The notes under the pieces were generated by a model. It was not told where the DNA came from and did not search any database. It was given only the letters and a program-made list of their open reading frames with translations. A DNA stretch of 64,000 nt. Source: Ilumatobacter fluminis. Its GTDB lineage: Bacteria > Actinomycetota > Acidimicrobiia > Acidimicrobiales > Ilumatobacteraceae. The stretch is taken from the NCBI RefSeq assembly GCF_004364865.1, contig NZ_SOAU01000001.1, positions 3,194,001 to 3,258,000 on the forward strand, read 5' to 3'. The translations under genes and the position numbers were made by a program. Position 1 is the first letter of the stretch. The number at the start of each line of letters is the position of its first letter. Positions 1 to 7,336 of this stretch are shown here, in pieces.

Positions 1-749
1 CGGAAGGTGCCGCCCATGATGGCCCACCGTTGCAGCGTGATGAACGAGTACATCGGGTTCGCCGTGAAGAGGTAGCGGTACGCGCTGTCGCTGGCCACAT
101 AGGCGTCCACACTGAAGAGCACACCCGAGGCGTACAGCAGGAGTCGGAAGAAGAACGGAAGGAGCTGAATCGTGTCGACGAAGTGGTTCGCCAGGCGGGC
201 CGCGATCATCGCTGCGCCGAGCGTGAAGAAGACCTGTACGGCGAACAAGGGGACGACCGCCAGCCACCGAATCGACGGTGGCTCGTTCGTCACCACCGCT
301 ACGAAGACGATGACCACGAAGTTCGGTACGAAGGCGAGCGACTCCGTCAGCGTCGTACTCATCGGCAGCATCGCTCGCGGGAACCGCACCGCCTTGATGA
401 CTCCCTTGTTCGTGACGATCGATTTCGCGCCGGACATCGTCCCCTTCTGCGTGAACTGAAACACGAACAGCCCGACGGTCAGAAACAAGATGAAGTTGTC
501 GACGCCGCGGTCGGACTTCAGGATGACACCGAAGATCAGATAGTAGACGCCGATGCTCAGAGCTGGGTTGAGAAGGTGCCAGACATTGCCCAACACGCTC
601 GTGATCTGTCGGTGGCGCAGCTCATTCGTAGCGACGTGCCACATATAGCTCCGCCGCTGAACGATCTCTCGGAGATACACGGGCAATCTGGCCGACGCGT
701 GTGCATCGTGCAGCTCCGGCAGCCCTTGGTCACTCACGGCGCCTTGCAT
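1..749 (-). CDS. ABC-2 type polysaccharide export permease (partial, C-terminus outside window)
   Basis: About 249 codons are visible, reading leftward off the window edge. The protein has a soluble N-terminus of about 45 residues and then hydrophobic segments. The stretch WHLLNPALSIGVYYLIFG is typical of the TagG/RfbD/Wzm family of ABC-2 permeases, which flip undecaprenyl-linked surface polysaccharides across the membrane. The ATG at 749 is used as start; an in-frame GTG at 737 is the alternative, and neither has a strong ribosome site. The partner ATPase is not in the window and would be expected to the left. The divergent neighbour is a glycosyltransferase, which fits a surface-glycan locus. 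The family is clear; the exported polymer is unknown. Confidence 0.85.
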   Translation of the reverse strand, partial: MQGAVSDQGLPELHDAHASARLPVYLREIVQRRSYMWHVATNELRHRQITSVLGNVWHLLNPALSIGVYYLIFGVILKSDRGVDNFILFLTVGLFVFQFTQKGTMSGAKSIVTNKGVIKAVRFPRAMLPMSTTLTESLAFVPNFVVIVFVAVVTNEPPSIRWLAVVPLFAVQVFFTLGAAMIAARLANHFVDTIQLLPFFFRLLLYASGVLFSVDAYVASDSAYRYLFTANPMYSFITLQRWAIMGGTF

Positions 750-813
750 CGAGGCGAGCCTACCGATTGAGGGTCAGGGCCGGTCGGAAAGCCGGACGGA
801 TAGCCTCACGCCG

Positions 814-1644
814 GTGTCGCCTCTTCATTGGATCATCCTGACGCGGGGTGACCGTCCGGCCGAACTCGCTGCGGCGGTTCGATCGGTCGATGCGCCCACG
901 ACCGTGTTGGTCAACGGCGACGCCGAGGTGAACGCTCCGGGAGCCGAGGTGATCAGCACGGGCCAGAACCTCGGCATCCCGGCCGGGCGCGACTGGGCCC
1001 TCCGGCAAACCAACAGCGATGCCGTGGGGTTTCTCGATGACGACGCTGTAGCCGGCGATGGGATCGGCGACCTGATCCGTCGGGCATTCGCAGCCGACCC
1101 GACGATCGGGGCCGTCGCGCTGCGAATTGTCGATGAGCACCAGGCAACGGCGCGCCGGCACGTTCCGCGTCTCGGCGGCCGGCGGGCCGAGATCGGCGGC
1201 CCGGTGACGCTGTTTCTCGGTGGTGCATGTGCGATCCGACGTGACGCATACCTCGATGCGGGCGGCTACTGGGGCGAACTGTTCTATGGTCATGAGGAGG
1301 TCGAGCTCGCCTGGCGATTGATCGATCGCGGGTGGCGGATCATGTATCTCCCCGATGCCTGTGTCTTCCACCCAAGGACCGACATCGGCCGACATCCGGA
1401 CGGCTGGCGACTGACCGGCCGAAACCGGGTGATGATTGCTCGTCGCACTCTGCCCTGGACCGTTGCCGTCGCTCACACGACCGCTTGGCTCCTGATCGGC
1501 CTCGCCCGTGCACCGGGGCGCTCCCAACGATCGGCGTACGTCTCCGGCTGGCGCCAGGGTTGGCGGCGGCCGGTCGATCGATCCCCGATCGCGTGGAGCA
1601 CCGTCTGGAGACTCAGTCGTCTTGGAAGGCCGCCCGTCGTCTGA
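814..1644 (+). CDS. Family 2 glycosyltransferase
   Basis: 276 residues with a GT-A Rossmann-type N-terminus (WIILTRGDRPAELAAAV) and an acidic DDD cluster at residues 75-77 in the place of the metal/nucleotide-sugar binding motif. A GHEEVELAWRLIDRGW stretch near residue 160 matches the acceptor-side ED-containing motif of rhamnosyl- and galactosyl-type GT2 enzymes. The start is a GTG. It is divergent from the polysaccharide export permease, so a role in building the exported glycan is likely. The sugar donor is not predictable. The C-terminal tail of about 60 residues is Arg-rich and may contact the membrane. Confidence 0.85.
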   Translation: MSPLHWIILTRGDRPAELAAAVRSVDAPTTVLVNGDAEVNAPGAEVISTGQNLGIPAGRDWALRQTNSDAVGFLDDDAVAGDGIGDLIRRAFAADPTIGAVALRIVDEHQATARRHVPRLGGRRAEIGGPVTLFLGGACAIRRDAYLDAGGYWGELFYGHEEVELAWRLIDRGWRIMYLPDACVFHPRTDIGRHPDGWRLTGRNRVMIARRTLPWTVAVAHTTAWLLIGLARAPGRSQRSAYVSGWRQGWRRPVDRSPIAWSTVWRLSRLGRPPVV

Positions 1645-1658
1645 GAATCGGGGCTCGG

Positions 1659-2420
1659 CTAGGCAGCCTTGACCCGCTCCAGCCACCCCAGCAGGATCGC
1701 AACGGCCCGGGGGTCGTGTCGCAAACGATGGCCCGCACCAGGAAGCAGACTGAGTTCGGCAGCACCGTGTGCTGCAGCCAGCTGCCTCGCATCGCTCGTC
1801 GGGACGCTCTCGTCATCGTCGCCGTGCATCACCATGAGCGGGCGCGGAGCGAAACGTTGGGCAGCCGCCACCGGTCGGAACCGCCTGAACGCTCGCGACC
1901 AATCGTCCATCGAGCGCGGGAAGCCGGGCGTTCGGACCGCTCCGATCTCGCGGGCGTGGTCGAGGAAACGGCGCGGATGGTCCGCCCAGTCGTCGAAATC
2001 GGCACGCGGCGAGAGCAGGGCGGCCGCGGACACACGTGGGTCGTCGGCCCCGACGCAGACGGCGATCGAGCCGCCGGTGTTCGTACCGACCAGGACGACC
2101 TTCGTGACCCCCGAGACCGAGCACAGGTGTCCGATCGCGGCGCGGAGGTCGTCGATCCATCCCTGGAGCGAGAAGTCGCCGGTGCTCTCTCCGGTGCCAC
2201 GGAAGTTGAACGTCATCGCCGGCATACCGACTTCGATCGCAACCCGGTCGACGAGCTGTGGGAAGGTCCCGGCACTCCTCCGGGCGTCGAGCGGACCGAT
2301 CGGGAAGCCGTGACACAGGATCATGCCGGCGATCTCGCCGTGGGCGTCGTCGTCGGCGTGAGGGGGCAGCTTGACGTGACAGGACAGCGTGTAGCCGGCG
2401 TTGTGGAACGTGCCGTCCAT
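1659..2420 (-). CDS. Alpha/beta hydrolase-fold protein with altered nucleophile
   Basis: 253 residues of alpha/beta-hydrolase fold. An oxyanion-type HGFP motif lies at residues 37-40, an FNFRGTGES stretch follows, an acid-loop HGDDDESVP sits near residue 200 and a C-terminal GAGH supplies the usual catalytic His. The nucleophile elbow, which is G-x-S-x-G in active serine hydrolases, reads GTNTGG at residues 112-117, with Asn114 in the Ser position. The protein may therefore be inactive as a classical esterase or use another chemistry. It lies 9 bp downstream of the small gene at 2430-2654 on the same strand, so the two are probably co-transcribed. The fold is certain; the function is not. Confidence 0.8.
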   Translation of the reverse strand: MDGTFHNAGYTLSCHVKLPPHADDDAHGEIAGMILCHGFPIGPLDARRSAGTFPQLVDRVAIEVGMPAMTFNFRGTGESTGDFSLQGWIDDLRAAIGHLCSVSGVTKVVLVGTNTGGSIAVCVGADDPRVSAAALLSPRADFDDWADHPRRFLDHAREIGAVRTPGFPRSMDDWSRAFRRFRPVAAAQRFAPRPLMVMHGDDDESVPTSDARQLAAAHGAAELSLLPGAGHRLRHDPRAVAILLGWLERVKAA

Positions 2421-2429
2421 GTGTGCCGA

Positions 2430-2654
2430 TCAGGCCCGGGGCTTGCGGTGCAGGCGGTGCTTGCCCGGCGTCGCGAGGGTGTAGCCGCGGTTGCGAGCCT
2501 CGACGAGGGTGTCGGGACCGAACTGGAGACCGACACCCTGCTCGACGATTTCGTCGATGATCGCCTCGTCCTCCCACTCGTCGAGGTCGTACACCAGCTG
2601 GGTGCGCTTGTCGCCGAGGAAACGGGCGTGCTCGAACCGGATGGGTCGCTCCAT
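2430..2654 (-). CDS. Small conserved-looking protein of unknown function
   Basis: 74 residues, acidic in the middle and basic at the C-terminus (GKHRLHRKPRA). It starts MERPIRFEHARFLGDKR, followed by an acidic DLDEWEDEAIIDEIVEQG helix-like stretch. I do not recognise the family. The ATG at 2654 was chosen; an in-frame GTG at 2663 or TTG at 2693 could extend it. Codon usage and the short gap to the downstream hydrolase-fold gene support a real gene. Upstream lies an unusual structured leader (2719-2940). Confidence 0.6.
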   Translation of the reverse strand: MERPIRFEHARFLGDKRTQLVYDLDEWEDEAIIDEIVEQGVGLQFGPDTLVEARNRGYTLATPGKHRLHRKPRA

Positions 2655-2718
2655 GCCGAACACGATATTCGCTGTGATGCCGTTCCGCCGCAACGATGGC
2701 CACTCAGTCCTGAACGCG

Positions 2719-2752
2719 GAACGAGGGAGCGCCCGGAGGCACTCCCTCGTTC
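2719..2752 (-). promoter_or_regulatory. Strong hairpin in the leader of the 2430-2654 gene
   Basis: Perfect 11-bp inverted repeat GAACGAGGGAG / CTCCCTCGTTC around a 12-nt loop. It lies about 65 bp before the small gene and in the divergent region before the lipoprotein gene. No T-tract follows on either strand, so it is more like a leader structure or operator than a simple terminator. Confidence 0.5.
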
Positions 2753-2822
2753 ACGTTGACTGTAGAGACCGAACGCTCCCTTGTAGGCCGGTGGGACGAG
2801 CTCCGGCAGAGCGCTCAGCGGG

Positions 2823-2874
2823 GGTTGGCGAAGATTCGCCAGGCAGTCCAGCCTGATTGACCTAGCGGCCAACC
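2823..2874 (-). promoter_or_regulatory. Possible multi-stem structured RNA leader
   Basis: On the minus strand an outer pairing GGTTGG/CCAACC (2869-2874 with 2823-2828) encloses hairpin CAGGC-tggact-GCCTG (2855-2840). A second hairpin, GGCGA-atct-TCGCC (2840-2827), partly competes with the outer stem. Together with the hairpin at 2719-2752 this makes a folded 5' leader candidate. No known riboswitch class is recognised. Confidence 0.3.
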
Positions 2875-2906
2875 ACCTCCAGGGTCCCGAAAAGACTGTC
2901 ATTCAT
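2862..2906 (-). CDS. Possible 14-codon leader peptide
   Basis: An AGGAGG ribosome site at about 2919-2924 (minus strand) precedes an ATG at 2906 by 12 nt. The ATG opens the mini-ORF MNDSLFGTLEVVGR followed by a TAG at 2862-2864. The stop lies inside the structured region described above. It could be a translated leader, but chance is possible and the spacing is long. Confidence 0.25.
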   Translation of the reverse strand: MNDSLFGTLEVVGR

Positions 2907-3051
2907 TGTGTTGGACCACCTCCTCTCTCTGGTATGCGAGATGTTAGCCCAACTCACGCTGCCCCGTGGTTCGGGTTTCCGCCGGACGACCGCCGGGGAT
3001 ATAACTGTGATCTAGGTCGGGGTCAGGGGGACGCCCGCCAGGGGGAACGAG

Positions 3052-4404
3052 TTGGCTCCAATGCCGAAACGACAGCACCGTCTCGGACCGATCCGGCGGC
3101 CCTTGATCGCAACAGTGGCCGGATGTGCCGTAACGGCGTGCGCGAGCGCCGACGCCAGCCCGCTGCGATCCGAGACATCAGCCACGGACGCTCGTGCATT
3201 CGCAGAGCCCACCGGGGCGGACGACCTCGTCACTGAAACGGCCGCTCCGATGATGTCAGCGCAGACGTCCATCCCGCCCACGACCGTCGCACTCCTCACC
3301 AACGGCCCCGGGCCGGTCCACCTCGACGGCGACGACCTGGTTCACAACCCGATCGGATGTCTCCCCGATCTCGAGCCGGAAACGCTCGACGATGCCTTTT
3401 CGGGACGCGTCGGGCCGTTGATCGGCTGGGACAATCCGCATGTGATCACGCTCGACGACGACCGGTGGATCTGGATCGGCCAGGACGCGTACTTCGACTA
3501 CACCGGGAATGCGAACGATCTCTACCACGACGGTCGGCAGATTCAGAACTTCGCCATCGACCAGCGCGGATCCTGCCTCGACCTGATCTACCGAGGTGCG
3601 CCCGACGCCCGACACAACTTCGAACTGGGCGACGTCTGGACGGACTGGACCCGCTTCTTCTGGCCACTGGGCGGAGAACGACACGGCGACTCGTTGTGGA
3701 TCTTCTGGTCCGAGATGGTGCTGTCCGATCCACCTCCGGGGCCATGGGAAGGCATCATTCGTCACCCGGTCGGGATCTGGCTCGCTGAGTACGACCCCGA
3801 GACACTCGCACGTCGATCGTTCGAGCCGGCTCCCGACCCCGGTGTCTTCCCCGGCTACGGTTTCGCGATCGCGTCGGACGAGCATCACACGTATCTGTTC
3901 GGCAACTCGAACCTGTTGAACCTGGCTCGGGAGGGTGGTCGGGATGCTTTCCACTCGGCGACGCAGATGTTTCTCGCTCGCGTCCCGCTCGGCGAGATCG
4001 ATGAGCGGCCGGAGTACAGAACCGCCGACGGCTGGTCGCGCCGTGCATACGAGGCCGCGCCGATCTCAGAGCGATTCTGGGCCGAGAACACCATGCAACC
4101 GAGGTACCTCGACGGCCGATGGATCGCCGTGACGAAGGAAGACGGCTTCTGGGGCGACGAGGTGTTGATCGACGTCGCCGAAGAACCGTGGGGCCCGTGG
4201 CGGACGGTCGACCGTTTCGTCTACGAACACCGTCCCGGATCGACGGGGAAACTGTCGTACCAACCGATCATCCTGCCGTGGAGCAACCCGACCGATGGCT
4301 TGGCAATCGCGATCTCGGAGAACGCCGAGTTCTGGGAGCACGCTGTCGCCGATCCACCGATGTATCGGCCGGCTGTCATACACCGACCGTGGCCGGAACC
4401 GTGA
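3052..4404 (+). CDS. Secreted lipoprotein, probable beta-propeller (DUF4185-like)
   Basis: 450 residues. A basic N-terminus and hydrophobic segment end in a lipobox-like VAGC, giving a lipid-anchored exported protein. A Ser/Thr/Ala-rich linker of about 50 residues leads into a Trp- and Gly-rich domain (DDRWIWIGQDAYFDYTG, WTRFFWPLGG, DSLWIFWSEM, YGFAIASDEHHTYLFGN). This pattern suggests a five-bladed propeller related to DUF4185/glycoside-hydrolase-like proteins. The TTG at 3052 has the better ribosome-site spacing (AGGGGG, 6 nt); the ATG at 3061 is the alternative. An extracellular role in glycan binding or cleavage is plausible but not shown. Confidence 0.65.
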   Translation: MAPMPKRQHRLGPIRRPLIATVAGCAVTACASADASPLRSETSATDARAFAEPTGADDLVTETAAPMMSAQTSIPPTTVALLTNGPGPVHLDGDDLVHNPIGCLPDLEPETLDDAFSGRVGPLIGWDNPHVITLDDDRWIWIGQDAYFDYTGNANDLYHDGRQIQNFAIDQRGSCLDLIYRGAPDARHNFELGDVWTDWTRFFWPLGGERHGDSLWIFWSEMVLSDPPPGPWEGIIRHPVGIWLAEYDPETLARRSFEPAPDPGVFPGYGFAIASDEHHTYLFGNSNLLNLAREGGRDAFHSATQMFLARVPLGEIDERPEYRTADGWSRRAYEAAPISERFWAENTMQPRYLDGRWIAVTKEDGFWGDEVLIDVAEEPWGPWRTVDRFVYEHRPGSTGKLSYQPIILPWSNPTDGLAIAISENAEFWEHAVADPPMYRPAVIHRPWPEP

Positions 4405-4431
4405 TGAGTCGCCTCGGTCAGGTCGCAGCGG

Positions 4432-5253
4432 TCAGATGGTGTAGGGCAGGTTCTCGAGAACTCGTCGGCCGAGTTCCTCGTCCCCCTCGATCTCGCAGTG
4501 CGTCATGTGCAGCTCTCGATCGAGTCGCCCTCCCGCGATGTGAGCGAACGAGATCACGGGCATCACGAGCCGCGCCGTCGCCAGCCCGTCGAGGTCGTCG
4601 ACGACCTGTGCCCGTTCCCCCACCTGCACATGGATCTGCCGCGACGTGGCTCCTCGCAGGTCGAACGTGACCGACGATCCCGCCGGGGCACCGGCCTTCT
4701 TGCCGACGACGTACCCCATGGCGTTCGACATCTCGTCGAGTGACACGTCGACGGGGGCGCCCTGCTCGTGACCGGGCATGCGGATCGCGTAGCGGATGTC
4801 CTGTTCGTGCATCCAGCAGTCGAACACACGGATCTGCATGAATCGTCCGTACGGTGCCTGGCCGGCGGGGGTGAACCCGACCGTGTTCCACTCGTCGTCC
4901 GACATCGCCTCGAGCGCCGCGAGTCGCTCGGTGGTCAGCGAGCGGAACTCCGCCAGCAGGTCGGACGGTGAAGCGTTCGAGTACGTCGCGATCCAGGCCT
5001 CGTTCGCCGCTCCGATCGGATTGGTGACGTGATCGGGCGAGTCGTCGGGATCGACCGACGGCGACCGGCCGAGGAGCATCGCCTCGGTGCCGAACATGTG
5101 CACGACGTTGGCCCGAACGTCCCACCCCGGGAGCGGCGAGGGCCACGACCACTGCTCGTCGTCGAGCCCCGAGACGAGGTCGTCGATCGATGCCCACTCG
5201 TCGCGCAACGCGCCGACGATCCGTTCCTTGCCGAGATCTGACATGTCCTCCAT
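4432..5253 (-). CDS. Maleylpyruvate isomerase-family, mycothiol-dependent-type protein
   Basis: 273 residues of the DinB/MDMPI four-helix type. The N-terminal domain has the family pattern SPLPGWDVRANVVHMFGTE, carrying a metal-binding His, and a later DCWMHEQDIR segment supplies further metal ligands. The C-terminal part matches the sterol-carrier-like MDMPI_C region. Family members use mycothiol or act as metal-dependent transferases in actinobacteria. The true substrate is unknown. ATG at 5253 is taken as start; ATG at 5244 is an equal alternative. It is divergent from UDP-glucose dehydrogenase. Confidence 0.8.
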   Translation of the reverse strand: MEDMSDLGKERIVGALRDEWASIDDLVSGLDDEQWSWPSPLPGWDVRANVVHMFGTEAMLLGRSPSVDPDDSPDHVTNPIGAANEAWIATYSNASPSDLLAEFRSLTTERLAALEAMSDDEWNTVGFTPAGQAPYGRFMQIRVFDCWMHEQDIRYAIRMPGHEQGAPVDVSLDEMSNAMGYVVGKKAGAPAGSSVTFDLRGATSRQIHVQVGERAQVVDDLDGLATARLVMPVISFAHIAGGRLDRELHMTHCEIEGDEELGRRVLENLPYTI

Positions 5254-5341
5254 GACACCAGACGGCGACCGGTCACGACGACACGGTCGGTGGCTCGGTT
5301 AGCCTCCGGGGCGAAGCGGGAGCGTCCCGCACGGAGGCACG

Positions 5342-6673
5342 ATGAGCACCCCCAGCACCGCCCCTCGCATCGCCGTCATCGGCACCGGCTACGTCGGACT
5401 GACCACCGGGGTCTGTCTCGCCCACCTCGGCCACGACGTGATCTGCTGCGACATCGACCAGCGCAAGGTCGACCTGCTGCGAGCCGGCACGGCACCGATC
5501 GTCGAGGCCGGCCTCGAAGACCTGATGGCCGACGCTGTCGCCGCCGGCAACCTCGAGTTCGCACTCGGGAACGACCCGGCGGTTCGGACCGCGGACGTCG
5601 TCTTTCTCTGCCTGCCCACCCCACAGGGTGATGACGGCTCCGCCGACCTCACCTATGTCACCAGCGCCGCCCGTGAGATCGGCCCGCTGCTCCCCTCTGA
5701 CGCGGTCGTCGTCAACAAGTCGACCGTCCCGGTCGGTTCGCACAAGGTCGTGAAGGCGGCGCTCGGTCGTGACGACATCGCCGTCGTCTCGAACCCGGAG
5801 TTCCTCCGGGAGGGCTCGGCCGTGCACGACTTCCTCCACCCGGACCGCGTCGTGGTCGGCGCCGACGTCCCCGACGCGCGTGAACGCGTCAGCGCGCTGT
5901 ACTCGTCACTCGACACCGAGATGATCGAAACCGACGCCGCCTCGGCCGAGGCGATCAAGTACGCCTCGAACGGCTTCCTCGCCATGAAGATCTCGTTCAT
6001 CAACAGCGTCGCAGCGCTGTGCGAGTCGGTCGGCGCCGACATCGAGGCGGTCGCCAGGGGCATCGGCACCGACGATCGGATCGGTCCGAAGTTCCTGAAG
6101 CCCGGACCGGGTTGGGGTGGCAGCTGCTTCCCGAAGGACTCGCGGGCCCTCGTCAGCATCGCACTCGACCACGGCTACGACTTCTCGCTGATGCGCTACG
6201 TGATCGAGGTGAACGAGCAGCAGCACCAGCGCATGGTGCACAAGATCACCGCTGCCGTCGGCCGCAACGACGGCGACCGCCTCGATGGCGTGACGGTCGC
6301 CGCGCTCGGGCTCACGTTCAAGGCAGGCACCGACGACCTCCGCGACTCGCCGGCGCTCCGCATCCTGAGGAAGGCGCAGCAGCGTGGTGCCGCGATCCGT
6401 GCGTACGACCCGACCGTGCAGGGCGACCTCGACCCGTATCGCGCCGGGCAAGTGCAGAACTTCGACCTGGCGACGACGGCGCTCGACGCGGTCGACGGTG
6501 CCGACGTCGTGGTGGTGCTCACCGAGTGGCCCGAGTTCTCCACCCTCGACTTGGCGAAGGTGAAGGAGTCACTCGCAGGCGACACCATCGTCGACTGCCG
6601 CAACACCCTCGACCCGGCCACGGTGCGCGCCGCCGGACTGCACTACTCGGGCATCGGCCGACCGAACCTCTGA
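5342..6673 (+). CDS. UDP-glucose/GDP-mannose 6-dehydrogenase family protein
   Basis: 443 residues of the three-domain UDP-glucose dehydrogenase family. An N-terminal NAD-binding Rossmann motif (IAVIGTGYVGL, residues 10-20) is followed by STVPVGS and NPEFLREGSA motifs. The central helical domain has GGSCFPKD, whose Cys is the thiohemiacetal nucleophile, and the C-terminal UDP-binding domain ends VDCRNTLDP. It oxidises a nucleotide hexose twice to the uronic acid, probably UDP-glucose to UDP-glucuronate for surface polysaccharide. The length is normal, and an AGGCACG sequence lies before the ATG. Confidence 0.93.
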   Translation: MSTPSTAPRIAVIGTGYVGLTTGVCLAHLGHDVICCDIDQRKVDLLRAGTAPIVEAGLEDLMADAVAAGNLEFALGNDPAVRTADVVFLCLPTPQGDDGSADLTYVTSAAREIGPLLPSDAVVVNKSTVPVGSHKVVKAALGRDDIAVVSNPEFLREGSAVHDFLHPDRVVVGADVPDARERVSALYSSLDTEMIETDAASAEAIKYASNGFLAMKISFINSVAALCESVGADIEAVARGIGTDDRIGPKFLKPGPGWGGSCFPKDSRALVSIALDHGYDFSLMRYVIEVNEQQHQRMVHKITAAVGRNDGDRLDGVTVAALGLTFKAGTDDLRDSPALRILRKAQQRGAAIRAYDPTVQGDLDPYRAGQVQNFDLATTALDAVDGADVVVVLTEWPEFSTLDLAKVKESLAGDTIVDCRNTLDPATVRAAGLHYSGIGRPNL

Positions 6674-6676
6674 CGG

Positions 6677-7129
6677 TCAGAGCAGGTCGTCGAGCGGGGC
6701 CTGTGGGCCGACTGCGCCGATCGCCTCGAAGTAGGCGAGGTGCGCCTCGACGACGTTGACAGCGTCGACGTCGTCGAGCAGGTCGACGTCGCCCGCTTCG
6801 GCCTCGGCGAGCAGATACGCCACCAAGGCATCCTCGGTCACCACGACGTCGTCGTCGATCACTTGCTTCGCGTCGACGGCCTTGTCGGGTTGGAGCCCGT
6901 TGTCGTGCATCCAGCGAAGGTGGGCCACCAACAGCGTCTGGACCTCGGCCGGGGTGAGCCGCGCCTGGCTGGCCTCGGGGAGCCGGTCCGCGACGAAGTC
7001 GACCGCCTCGTCGAGCTGATAGACGGCCCGAGGCGCGATCGCATCGAGTCGATGCGCCTCCCGCCCGATCGTGCCGGCCGCGATCGCAAAGACCAGCAGC
7101 GCCGCCACGACCATGAAAACCCAGATCAC
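6677..7129 (-). CDS. Membrane-anchored protein of unknown function
   Basis: 150 residues. An N-terminal hydrophobic anchor (residues 1-20) is followed by a soluble, acidic helical domain (AVDFVADRLPEASQARLTPAEVQTLL and an Asp-rich C-terminus). No family is recognised with confidence. The stop codon lies 4 bp from the convergent UDP-glucose dehydrogenase stop. Upstream is the palindrome-rich spacer at 7130-7336. Confidence 0.7.
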   Translation of the reverse strand: MIWVFMVVAALLVFAIAAGTIGREAHRLDAIAPRAVYQLDEAVDFVADRLPEASQARLTPAEVQTLLVAHLRWMHDNGLQPDKAVDAKQVIDDDVVVTEDALVAYLLAEAEAGDVDLLDDVDAVNVVEAHLAYFEAIGAVGPQAPLDDLL

Positions 7130-7151
7130 AGGGAGAGTCTACGAACCACCG

Positions 7152-7178
7152 GTCGGTTGAGGTCAGACCCCAACCGAC
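7152..7178. repeat. 27-bp palindromic repeat, copy 1
   Basis: Arms GTCGGTTGAGGTC and GACCCCAACCGAC around a central A, with one mismatch. It is the same family as the copies at 7210, 30568, 30618 and 30675 and the partial copy at 32119. Confidence 0.85.
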
Positions 7179-7209
7179 TGGTTGGCGACGGGTCCCAGTC
7201 GCCGGGACG

Positions 7210-7236
7210 GTCGGTTGGGGTCTGACCTCAACCGAC
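7210..7236. repeat. 27-bp palindromic repeat, copy 2
   Basis: Arms GTCGGTTGGGGTC and GACCTCAACCGAC around a central T. It is exactly the reverse complement of copy 1, which lies 31 bp upstream, so the two can also pair with each other. Confidence 0.85.
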
Positions 7237-7252
7237 ACCCCGACCGCGCAGA

Positions 7253-7290
7253 AGGTGGGCCCTCCACGACAAGTCGTGCAGAACCCACCT
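7253..7290 (-). terminator. Nested hairpin downstream of the acyl-CoA dehydrogenase gene
   Basis: Outer stem AGGTGGG/CCCACCT and inner stem CACGA/TCGTG, located after the 7337 stop on the minus strand. There is no U-tract, as is common in high-GC organisms. It may serve as a factor-independent or Rho-assisted terminator. Confidence 0.45.
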
Positions 7291-7315
7291 CCTGGTGTTC
7301 GTCCAGCGGATCAGA

Positions 7316-7332
7316 TCGGGCGATCGGCCCGA
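7316..7332 (-). terminator. Short hairpin just after the acyl-CoA dehydrogenase stop
   Basis: TCGGGC and GCCCGA arms with a 5-nt loop, 4 bp past the stop codon of the minus-strand gene. Confidence 0.4.
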
Positions 7333-7336
7333 CGGC

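Noticed and set aside
760-1686. Long minus-strand frame opposite the glycosyltransferase
   Set aside because: Arg/Pro-rich shadow typical of high-GC DNA. The plus-strand frame has clear GT2 motifs.
2321-2902. 193-codon minus-strand frame covering the leader and part of the hydrolase gene
   Set aside because: Overlaps two better-supported genes in another frame and has shadow-like Ser/Arg composition.
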